In this document: positions 1 to 9,616 of the stretch, piece after piece
Position numbering within the stretch: the first letter of the stretch is position 1
How the letters are laid out: each line of letters begins with the position of its first letter
Origin: Monilinia fructicola
Taxonomy: Eukaryota > Ascomycota > Leotiomycetes > Helotiales > Sclerotiniaceae
NCBI GenBank assembly: GCA_008692225.1
Contig: VICG01000003.1
Coordinates: 1,233,501-1,297,500 of the forward strand
Reading direction: 5' to 3'
Length of the DNA stretch: 64,000 nt
Program-made: the position numbers and the translations under genes
The notes under the pieces: generated by a model
Told to the model about the DNA's origin: nothing
What the model saw: only the letters and a program-made list of their open reading frames with translations
The model's database searches: none

Positions 1-1564
1 TCTATCTTCACTACCGCAGGGTCTTGTCACTAGATGTGTAAATTTATCACCTCGGCTTCAACCTCTCTCAAGGAACTCTTCTTCCAACCGCACGGAACCG
101 AACCCCATCTCTTTTCTCTTCGCTGCTCAATCTTTCAAACAACCGACGGTCTCACATAGCTTGGGGATGCATCTGATTATCACCCCACAAAGTCACAGAC
201 TGTCAATGCCAACCCGCTACTACACTTTCGTTCACGGAGTATTTGTTCAAAGTCCGTTTGTCTCATTACGCTTTACGTCAAGATCGACTGATTATGACAT
301 GTGCCGTGTGATTGAATTACGCGAACCAAAAGAATTACCGTACATGCAGAGCGGTACGTTTTCGCAATGTAAGAGCCGCTCGGCACCTGCACGCCTGGCT
401 GCATTAGGACAAGAAAACCGAGTGCCTAGAAGTTATTTGGCTAGTTCGAGTCAACGTGGACCAGTTCTGAGCTCTGATAGATAGTGCGTACCAGCCCGCT
501 GGGAATTTGAACAGATTCGTACACAGATTTAAAGAGATCAGATTAGCTCGGCAGTGGTACCAACGCTCAGACGGTGGAGGATTTGTGCTAGGACTAGGCA
601 AAGGCTACTTGAACTGGCTCGTGTTTAGGCGATGAACGAAGGATCTGCTTTAGGATATGATGTCGGGTAGATAAGACTAAGATAGAGAGGACGAACTAGT
701 GGCGGATGAATGATGTTTGCAAGAAGACAGATGGGATGATGAGATGATGGGATAATGGGATAATGGGATGATGGGATGATGGGATGAAACTAGGACGCGA
801 GGAAGTGGTCAAGTGTTGATCAGGTGACACAGCGGTGAATGGCTTTTTTCTGGTTGGTTGATGGCAAAAAGCGTTACGACTTTTTTATACTTTTAATCGG
901 AAATTTCCCATATGCTACCCAGGTACCGTAGTAGACAAGTTGCTAATTTACACAGTAGGGCATATCGATGATTATTAGCCAAGGATTTTATAATTGCATT
1001 AATACTTTATCAATTTTTGCCAATAATCGCTATAAATTGGTTACCGCAGCATGATACAGTTTGAATTAAAACTAGTTCCAAGGTTGCTTGGTGTTGTTTT
1101 GGGTTTATGCCGGGATAAAAACTTTTAAGATAGTATATTCTTTGAATTCTTTTTTGTATATAAAACTTCGACTTGCTAAAATTTAAATATACAAACTTTT
1201 ACTTTCGAATCTCAAGATACTCTAAAGCATGATTTATGATTTTTAATAGATTTATTGATTTATCATGATTTTCTAAAACAAATTCCGTTTTCGGTTAATT
1301 TTTACCCCAGCATACGTAGGTCGATCCAATGATTATACGCTAGGTTATTGTGATTATGGCCTGCAATATGAGGCACAATACTGACAGTATCAAAGATATA
1401 GGCGGTGAGAATTAGATGGGCAGAATGAACTTCAAGCTCCAGAAAGTCGGGAGCTTTCGATAATTTCCAAGGTTGCGACCAGAGAGAGACTTGAAAGTTT
1501 TTGCATATGACTTCGAGGCTTACATTTTGATCTGGAATGATGCGATGATAACTTTGCAACCAGA
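1..1564. other. Intergenic region upstream of the WD40 gene
   Basis: No coding region is supported here. The reading frames present are short and show no recognisable protein features. Positions about 732-786 hold a short imperfect tandem repeat of a 10-mer of the type GATGATGGGA/GATAATGGGA. The part from about 850 to 1300 is clearly AT-rich. The last 200 bases should contain the promoter and 5' leader of the gene starting at 1565. Confidence 0.6.
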
Positions 1565-2698
1565 ATGGAATTTCCTTCCAATCCCTTAACCCAACTTCAT
1601 GGATCCAATGGTGTGTACAACCTCCATACTCTCTCTCTCTCTATATATTACCCAGACTGACCAGATACCAAAGGACCGGTCCACGCTTTAACCTACTCAT
1701 CATCTCCATCGACCTATATTCTAACAGGCTCCGCTGACCGCAACATACGACTATATAATCCTTCTCGTCCCGCAGCTTCTTCTCAACCTGCCCTTCCCCA
1801 TCAACCCATAAAACCTACGCAATTAATTCAAACATATTCCGCGCATGGCTATGAAGTACTGTCGATAGCGGTGGCATCAACAAATGCTACATTCGCTTCA
1901 TGTGGTGGTGACCGTAGTGTGTTTCTGTGGGATGTACAAACCGCAAAGACGATTAGGAAATTCGGTGGGAACAATGGACATACATCTCGGGTTAACAGTG
2001 TAGTATTTGGAGGAAGTGAGGAGAGTGTGTTGGTGAGTGGTGGTTTTGATAGGAGTGTGAGAATATGGGACATCAGAGCCGGTAATATGAAACCAGTGAT
2101 GGTGATGGAGGATGCCAAGGATAGTGTTAGTGTTGTTCTGGCTGGGAAGGGGGGAGATGAGGGATATGGGGGTGGGGAGTGGGAAATTGTTAGTGGAAGT
2201 GTGGATGGGAGGGTTAGATGGTACGATATTAGGACGGGGACATTAGAGACTGACGTCATTGGGGGAAGTGTGACAAGCTTAATGAGGACAAGGGATGGGC
2301 GGGGTGTTCTAGTGGGGTGTCTGGATGGGTGTGTTAGGTTGATGGATAGGGAGGGTGGTAGCTGTTTGAAGACTTACAAAGATGAAGGGTTTAAGAATGA
2401 GGAGTTCAGAGTCAGGAGTTGCTTTGGAGGCAATGAGAGGTGGGTGTTATCGGGTAATGAAAATGTCAAGGGGCCAGATGGAGAGGTTGTCGTCTGGGAA
2501 ACTTTGACTGGAAATGTTCTGCATCGGATTAAGGTCGAGGGTTCGAAAGCTGAGGGAAAGAAAAAGATTGGTCGAGATGGCAAGGAAAAAGAACGAACGA
2601 ACGTCATCAGTGCTATCGCTTGGAAGGAAAATGGGAAAGGGGATCAATGGTGCTGTGCTGGTACCGACGGGGTAGTCACAGTCTTTGGGCCATCATGA
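1565..2698 (+). CDS. WD40-repeat protein, WDR83/MORG1 homologue
   Basis: Predicted exons are 1565-1610 and 1674-2698, giving 356 aa. The intron at 1611-1673 starts GTGTGT, ends AAG and has a CTGAC-type branch site. Joining restores the start of the first blade (GPVHALTYSS). Visible WD signatures include TGSADRNIRLYNP, SCGGDRSVFLWDV, VSGGFDRSVRIWDIRAG, SGSVDGRVRWYDIRTG and GEVVVWETLTG, enough for a six- or seven-bladed propeller. The segment TYSAHGYEVLS followed by GGDRSVFLWDV, and EDAKDSVSVV, match the family of mammalian WDR83/MORG1, a scaffold for MAP-kinase modules that is also found in late spliceosomes. The length is slightly above the animal protein (about 315 aa), mainly from a longer linker near residues 290-320. 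The role in this fungus is inferred from the family only. The next gene lies 628 bp downstream on the same strand. Confidence 0.88.
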
Positions 2699-3326
2699 GC
2701 TGAGAATATATCGACCGAAATGTGCCGACTTGGCCCTTTGCAATATTGAATGTTTGGGGGCATTCGTCGAATGTTTCCCCGCAAAATATTCTCTGATTCG
2801 GAGCCGCCAAGCTCACACCATTCTTTTCTGCTCGGGAGGAAACTCGCCAATCCTTTGGAAGACGATGAACTTGGTCGGACAATAAACGCATGAGCTTTAG
2901 TCAAGGTGGTTCGTTTTGAATCCATGTGGTTTACTACGAAAAGATATGTATCCTTCCGTTGACTTTAGAAGCACGGCCCCAGTTTAATTGACAACGAAGT
3001 GCGGAAAAATCGCGAGACTGCCGCATACAGCGCATTGAATGTGACATTTCACCGCATCAATAACCTCCGATGCATGCAAATCCGGCAGTTATGCAGAAAC
3101 ATTTTAGTGGCGGATCCATCCGAACGACAAGGCAGCGAACATCACTTCGGTCTCTTTGACAACACATCTTGGACCTGGACAGCTATATTTTCTCATCCTA
3201 TCTCACATGTTAATAGATACCCACTTAGTGTTCCATATCTTCCAAATAGAATTGAACATTCAAACTTCTTACAACAGGATGATATGTTTTTGCATTTATT
3301 ATAATCCATAATATTCTCCGAGGCAA
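2699..3326. other. Intergenic region, 628 bp
   Basis: This holds the 3' end of the WD40 gene and the promoter of the hydrolase gene. I see no conserved gene, RNA or repeat. The short open frames on both strands look random. Confidence 0.6.
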
Positions 3327-4690
3327 ATGAAGTCTCACTCACAGATGCCTTATCCAAACGTATTCCATCTTCCGGGGGAGGATATATCACACTCTACAGA
3401 CATCAAGCCAGCAGCCATCTCTCAACCCCTAATAAATAGTATACCGCCTGATCTTCTCCCCCGCTTCGATCCAGTTTTCGCAAAATATCATGCTCATTAT
3501 TCGGCGGGAAGATTGGCAGCGCACCAAATCCCGATAGAGGACTATAGGGCCAACCCTTGCAAATACAACATCGTATACGGTCGTGCTACTGCACCTGACG
3601 TACATTCTATCACTGATGTTCAATGTCCAGTTTCTCCTGCTGGCGACGGGAAGAGTAGTATTACGGTGAAGATTTATGAACCTGCTCCAGACATCAATGA
3701 AGGAAAACCTAGACCTGCGTACATTAATTTTCATGGTGGAGGATGGGTCTTGGGGGGCTTAGAGTCAGATATGGAGTTTTGCAAGAGGCTGGTTGGAGAG
3801 TTGAAGTGTGTCGTCTTTGATGTTGATTATAGACTGGCTCCCGAGTATCAATATCCAATCCCGGTTAATGATTGCATCGAGGCTTTTAAATGGATTCAGT
3901 CAGATGACATGGTCAGAAAGCGAAATCTAGATCGACAGAAATTTGCTGTTGGGGGTATAAGTGCAGGTGGGATGTTGGCTGCGGTTATAAGTCATGTTTG
4001 TAGGGAAGAAGGGATGCCGTTAAGTTTCCAGATGCTGGGAGTTCCGGTTGTAGATATGGACGGATACGGACCAGATGGAAAGTTGACAGAGAAAGGGTGG
4101 GAAAGGTATAGAAGTTACAGGGAGATGGAATTCACGGTATCTTTGCCGATGGCAAAAATGGAATATTTTGCGAGACATTTCTTTGGCGAGAAGAGGGATC
4201 ATACAACATATAACGCAAGTCTTCTTCGTCTCTTGATGATCCGTATGTGGACTAACGAGTGGCAGAATTGGAAAGTCTCTCCTATTCTGGCAACCAACTT
4301 CAAGGGTTTGGCGCCGGCTCTGATAATGACAGCGGAGATGGACCCGTTGAGAGACGAAGGTGAAGCTTATGGAGAGAAGATGAATGCTGCAGGTTCTAAA
4401 GCCGAAGTCATCCGCATGAAAGGCATGCCTCGTAAGTAGAATCAGCCGTTTGACTACGCACTCCTCCTTCTCAGTTCCCATTTACACGATTCTTTTCGGA
4501 AATTCTTCACTCCCCAAGGCGCCTTGACTTCACCATTCACGACCAAAAGTCTTTCATGCTAGGCAATCACTGACTCCCGGTGTCCATAGATACTTTTATG
4601 ATGATGGATGATATCTTAGAGAATGGTATGAGGTACAATCGGGAGGCAATTCGAGCTTTGGCAGCTGCATGGGGAGTCGCTAAGAAGTAA
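3327..4690 (+). CDS. Alpha/beta-hydrolase, HGGG (hormone-sensitive lipase-like) esterase family
   Basis: Exons are 3327-4431 and 4590-4690, joined across a 158-nt intron (GTAAGT...CATAG), giving 401 aa. The protein carries the oxyanion-hole motif HGGGW at residues 136-140, the nucleophile elbow GGISAGG with Ser212, an acidic residue in AEMDPLRDEG (Asp339) and a catalytic His369 in GMPHTF. The His codon is split by the intron, so the intron must be removed to make an active enzyme; reading through it stops after GMPRK. This is the layout of the alpha/beta-hydrolase-3 family, whose members cleave short-chain or aryl esters. The true substrate cannot be told from sequence. No signal peptide is visible, so a cytosolic enzyme is likely. 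The start is the first ATG of the open frame. Confidence 0.85.
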
Positions 4691-5416
4691 GCCCGAGCCG
4701 AGGAAAAATGGGGGTTTGCTGTTTCGGTGTCCAGAAGAACCGTGATTTACATCGTTGTGGGAGCTCGGAGTTTGTAGATACTAACAGTTCAATAGAGGAG
4801 GGATAGTACATACAGAGCAATTTGTAAATAGCAATGTTCACACATATTCTAGGTGAGGAAGTAGAGGAAGTTCTGACCAAAAGCATCTGAGCGCTTTGGA
4901 CTCGAAGAGCATGAATGGACTGCTTCTCGCCCAGGCTTTGGCAGCTAATATCTTGCACGTTGCCAAAGCCTAGTACAAGTGCTAGTACCAGTATCATTTC
5001 ATTGTACAAGTATACAATCATATAAGGTGCTGTATATGAAGGGCGGGCATCTTCCACCTACACAGTTCTCGATAACTTCGGTATATCGTCGTCAACCTTA
5101 AACCAAGTACCGGAGTAACAAGCTTTCGGAAAAGCTCCTTACCCCGTTGACAAATCAGAGTGCAGTTCCCCACAGCTTTTGCTTTGTAAACCCCTGCGCA
5201 GTCTCCGATACGTTATCAGTAAGCAATATTTCGTGCCATTGACGAAGTATGAGGTATGCTCTTGGACAGCCAGAGCTAATCTAATGTATATTTTTTGTAT
5301 TTCCTTTTTCTTCATAGACTGTATTTGTATCTTGCCGTCTCTTGCGAGTATCGATTTTCATCAATCATCAATCATCAATCATCAACAGTTTCATTTCCTT
5401 TCAATAGACATCCAAA
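4691..5416. other. Intergenic region, 726 bp, with CAATCATCAAT repeats in the next gene's leader
   Basis: No gene is supported. Just before the aminotransferase start (about 5358-5388) there are short tandem copies of ATCAATC, probably within the 5' leader. Upstream of that the sequence looks like ordinary promoter DNA. Confidence 0.55.
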
Positions 5417-7487
5417 ATGGAAACGGAACGGTTTGAATATCTTCAAGGATCCGACGCATTGCCACAAAATGCAGAACCCGAACCACCATTGGATCTAAGC
5501 CATCATTTTTCTCGGGTGACGGTTGCACGACAACAGAGTGCCGTGAAACGGTTCTACAAGTTCTTCCAAGTTCCCGGAATGGGCAATTTGGCTGGCGGTG
5601 AGTCGCATTATAAGATTGCATTATGGAAGGCGTTCGCCACTACCACATTCCACCACACAAGACTCCTGCATGTCGACCAAAATATTAATAAGCTTCTTCA
5701 GGTCTTCCCAATGCATCATTCTTTCCATACGACACTCTAGAGGCACAAATTGCACGCCCTGAAAGATTCACTCCAACTCCAAATGATCCGAATGGGGCCG
5801 GAGAGCTTTCGCAAAAGCTTGCGGCGGCGTCGATCAAAAAGCCATCTCCAGAAACCTCGAGACATCTATTGATCCCTCACTCATCGACGATTTCAAATCC
5901 ATTTCAGAAGATTGATTTGACGACCGCTTTACAATATGGACAGGCTCAAGGATATCCACCGTTGTACTCATTTGTACGACAATTTGCGCTCCAAAATTTA
6001 CACCCAAATATACCATACAAAGGGGGTGCTGATGTCATCTTAACATGCGGATCGACTGATGGATTCTCGAAAGTCGTCGAGGCTCTGACTAATGTTTGGA
6101 GTGAGGAGAAAGATTGGATCAGAGAGCGACCTGCTATACTTTGCGAAGAGTTTGCCTTCATGACTGCTGTCCAATCCTGTAGACCGAGTGAGTATACATA
6201 AAGCTTGTACTTGAGAGCTTTAGATTAACCGTCATTTTAGGGGGCATACAAGTCGTTCCGGTCAAGATTGATCTCCAAGGAATGATCCCAACCGGTCCTG
6301 GTAGTCTCGAAGACGTACTTGAGAATTGGGATGAGTCGAAAGGTAGACGACCTCATATAATGTATACTGTAACGTAAGAATTGTCCCCTTTGATTATCGC
6401 AGCTTGGTACTTACCAAATATTAGCATCGGTCAAAACCCCACCAGTGGTACTGTGTCTATTCAAAGACGTAAGGAACTTTACGCCATTTGCAGCAAGTAC
6501 GATGTAGTGATCATCGAAGACGATCCATATTGGTATCTTCAATTCCCATCTGCAGCTGGACTGCAAGCAGAGGCCCGTAACGAGCCCCTACCAGAGCCAG
6601 AGCCAATACATACATTCAAGAACTCTACAGGCTACCCATATCTTGATAGTCTTGTTCCATCGTACTTGAACCTTGACCCCGAAGGGCGTGTGATTCGTCT
6701 TGACACATTCTCGAAGACTGTGGCTCCAGGATGTCGTCTAGGTTGGATCACTGCACAGCCCGCCATCATAGAACGTATCCTGCGAATCACAGAAACCACG
6801 ACCCAACAACCATCCGGCTTTGTTCAAGCGATGATCGCAGAATTAGTCATGGGTCCCCAAGCTGCCTCGGCTGAGTTTAGCAAGAAGTCCAAGAGCGAGC
6901 AACTCGCTTTTGCAGGTTGGAAAACCGATGGGTGGGTGCGTTGGTTGGAGGGCTTGAGGGGCTCGTATGAAAGGCGTATGAACAGAATGTGCAAGGTCTT
7001 GGAAGAGGGCCAATACCTTGTCAAGCAAGGTACCTCCAGAAATATTTCAGATTCCGAATGGGCCGTCATCACCAAAACAAAGCTGTACTCTTTTCAATGG
7101 CCACGTGGAGGAATGTTTCTCTGGCTCCACGTCCACCTGGAGACTCATCCCTTAGCCAAGCAAGTACCTGGTGCCAAGCTCGCCAAATATCTATGGCTCT
7201 ATTTAACCATGAAACCCCATCTCGTTCTGGCATCACCGGGGATAGTATTTAGTCCTACTCCGAAGATTGCGGAGGAGAAGGGTTGGCAATACTTTAGACT
7301 GTGCTTTGCGGCTGTGGGAGAAGATGAGGTGGAGAAGAGTAGTAAGAGGTTTGCAGAGGGTGTGAAAGCTTTTTGGACGATTAAGAACAAAGAGGAACTG
7401 GATGATATTGATGAATTTGATGTCGAGGGTAACGCTGAAGCTATGGAAGGTGAACTGATGGATTTGGGTATGCATATGGCTTGTTAG
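5417..7487 (+). CDS. PLP-dependent aminotransferase class I/II (Aro8 / kynurenine-aminoadipate aminotransferase type)
   Basis: Four exons are predicted: 5417-5597, 5702-6187, 6241-6373 and 6425-7487, giving 620 aa. All three introns begin GTGAGT or GTAAG and end AG, and the joined frame is continuous. Family landmarks include GGLPNASFFPYDTLE near the N-terminus, LTCGSTDGFSKVVEAL, IGQNPTSGT, VVIIEDDPYWYLQFP and the PLP-binding lysine in DTFSKTVAPGCRLGW (Lys364), followed by a C-terminal PRGGMFLWL segment. These are typical of fungal aromatic/aminoadipate aminotransferases, which exchange amino groups between aromatic amino acids, kynurenine or 2-aminoadipate and 2-oxoglutarate. The protein is longer than yeast Aro8 (about 500 aa) because of an insertion around residues 320-350 and an acidic C-terminal tail. 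Exact substrate preference is not predictable. CFD1 converges on it from the other strand. Confidence 0.88.
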
Positions 7488-8152
7488 ATTACCGATTTTG
7501 TGTTTGAGATGATCATGATCATGATGACGACGACGATGATGATGTGCAGCATATGGCGAGGCGCTTTTGAATTTGATACGAGAAATATTAACGAAATATC
7601 ATACATAATGTCACGTAGTACGGAGAGTTTGATGCATGGCCTGCCACTTCTCAAATAACTGCGGGAACCTCATGAAAGGCCAGAGCTCTTCACGGCTTTA
7701 TCCCTAGCTACTGAAGCAAAGAATCACTTCATCGAAGTATCTTTAAGCGAAGAGCATAAGGGATGCTTACTACGATAATTTCGAGCCGAGAGAATGTGTC
7801 ATTTCAATCGATTTGGCAAATTGAGGAGATCTGCAATAATTCTTTGGAAAGACAAGTATGTTTGATCGAATAATTCGCAATACCTAAGATGCTATGACAA
7901 AATTGTCAGTGATTCCATTCAAAGAGCGCAGGTGGGAATAAGGATAATTTGTGCGATAGATGCGATGCGAAATTGATAGAATATGTAAATGCTCCAATTG
8001 TATCTTGATGTGTTCATTTCTTCATTCGGTTTTCATTGCAATCATTCGGGGCCATCCTTTTTGGACGCCGGGTCTTTACTTCTAATAGCCGTCGTGTAAA
8101 TTCTCAAAAACCCTAACACCAGCAGCCATGCCACCCAGTCCAGCACAAAACT
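7488..8152. other. Intergenic region between convergent genes, 665 bp
   Basis: This is the 3' flank of both the aminotransferase gene and CFD1. A short GAT/GAC-rich stretch lies at about 7507-7543. I see no gene or RNA here. Confidence 0.55.
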
Positions 8153-9142
8153 TCACGTGCTCAGTGCCGCTTCTGAACTCTTCCCTTCCACTGCATCTAT
8201 GACCTGTATGGTAATAGCCTGGAATATTGGACATAAGGAGCAGTCTCGATACTTCTCCACCAGCAGCCCATCGTCCCCAACAGTATCAGCACCGTTCTGG
8301 GCACTGCTCATGTCTTTTCCATCAACCAACGTTCCCTCGGGATACACAGGCTTTCTTCCTGCCTCTACCAGCATTCCGAATTGGGGATCGATGGGCACCC
8401 TTCCCAAGAATGGTACCCCAAAATCCTTTGCCATAACCTCCCCACCGCCTCTGTTGAAAACATTCGTACACTCCGAGCAGTTTGGACATACGAATCCACT
8501 CATATTTTCCACAACCCCAATCACATGAATTCCAGTCTTCGTACAGAAGTTTAATTCCTTCCTCACATCTGCCGTCGCCACCGCCTGAGGTGTTGTTACA
8601 ATCACCGCGCCTGCAACCTGGCCCGGAAATGCATTCTTGAGGAGAGTTTCCGCCAACGAAATATGTTCATCTGAGGTACCAGGCGGGGTATCAATAAGAA
8701 GGTAATCGAGCTCACCCCATAAGACATCTGTGAGAAACTGTCTAACCATTGCCGTTTTCTTAGGTCCACGCCATACCACAGCGTCACCTCGCTCCCGTAA
8801 TAGGAAACCGAGAGACATACATGATAGAGGGCCGATGGAAGAAGAGGGGTTGGAGGGGTGAACAGGCACGGGTATCCAGCCACCAGGTGCTTGGGTTACT
8901 TTGGCAGATTCGAGGGAGAAGAGACGGGGGATAGAGGGGCCGGTCAAATCGATGTCAAGGATTCCAACAGAGGAGCCGGCAAGAGATAGGGAAAGGGCAA
9001 GTTGGGTTGTAACTGAGGATTTTCCGACGCCTCCTTTACCAGAGAGGACCTATGAGGTTCCTTATTAATTGATTCTGGATATTGTTATCGCATGATATAT
9101 GATACTCACAAGAACAATATGTTTCACTTTATCCAAAGACAT
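8153..9142 (-). CDS. CFD1: Cytosolic Fe-S cluster assembly ATPase CFD1 (NUBP2, Mrp/NBP35 family)
   Basis: Two exons on the minus strand, 9142-9110 and 9049-8153, are joined over a 60-nt GTGAGT...TAG intron and give 309 aa. The first exon encodes [11 protein letters not shown]. The second opens with [11 protein letters not shown], the deviant Walker A motif of the family (GKGGVGKS at residues 15-22). Further landmarks are [26 protein letters not shown] and the C-terminal CPNC motif (Cys199 and Cys202, with Cys205 next) that holds the bridging 4Fe-4S cluster. The N-terminal four-cysteine extension of NBP35 is absent, which identifies CFD1 rather than NBP35. In yeast, CFD1 and NBP35 form the scaffold complex that builds Fe-S clusters for cytosolic and nuclear proteins. 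It is divergent from the 978-aa gene across a 474-bp shared promoter region. Confidence 0.92.
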
Positions 9143-9616
9143 CTTTCAAGAATACCAGACATTAACATCGAAAAGGCGTCGAAATATATTGTTCTATTCA
9201 TTGTTGCACCATTTAAAATATGGATTAGGATGAAGACTACTTTTACTTTTAGATGATCTTAGAAATTCTTATCGCCGCTTATCAATCCGATGTTGCTAAT
9301 CAATCAATCAGTCAAACAGTCAATCAGTCAGTCGGTCAGTCAGTCACTCAATCGGTTTCAAGGTTAATTACTGTTGAACCGCTGAAATTCCACGGCATAG
9401 TCTTCCGAAGCGGGTATTAATTACAACGGATGAAGTGTCAGATTATTTGACCCTGGATGCTTTAAATTAATAGGAGTAAGTAACTGTACACGAAACTGCG
9501 TTTTTCCCAATCAAAAAGAAAGAAAAAGAAAACTAAAGTCTCTACACGACTGACGGATCTACGGATGATGGTTGAAAGAATATCAATATGAAAGAAGTTT
9601 CTCTTAGGGGACGTGA
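9143..9616. promoter_or_regulatory. Shared divergent promoter region between CFD1 and the 978-aa gene
   Basis: The region separates two start codons that point away from each other. It includes an imperfect tetranucleotide array of the type TCAATCAGTCAG at about 9299-9357. No TATA box or specific factor site can be assigned with confidence. Confidence 0.5.

Noticed and set aside
1302..1559. An 85-codon minus-strand frame ahead of the WD40 gene
   Set aside because: No motif, AT-rich flanks and overlap with the likely promoter; not supported as a gene.
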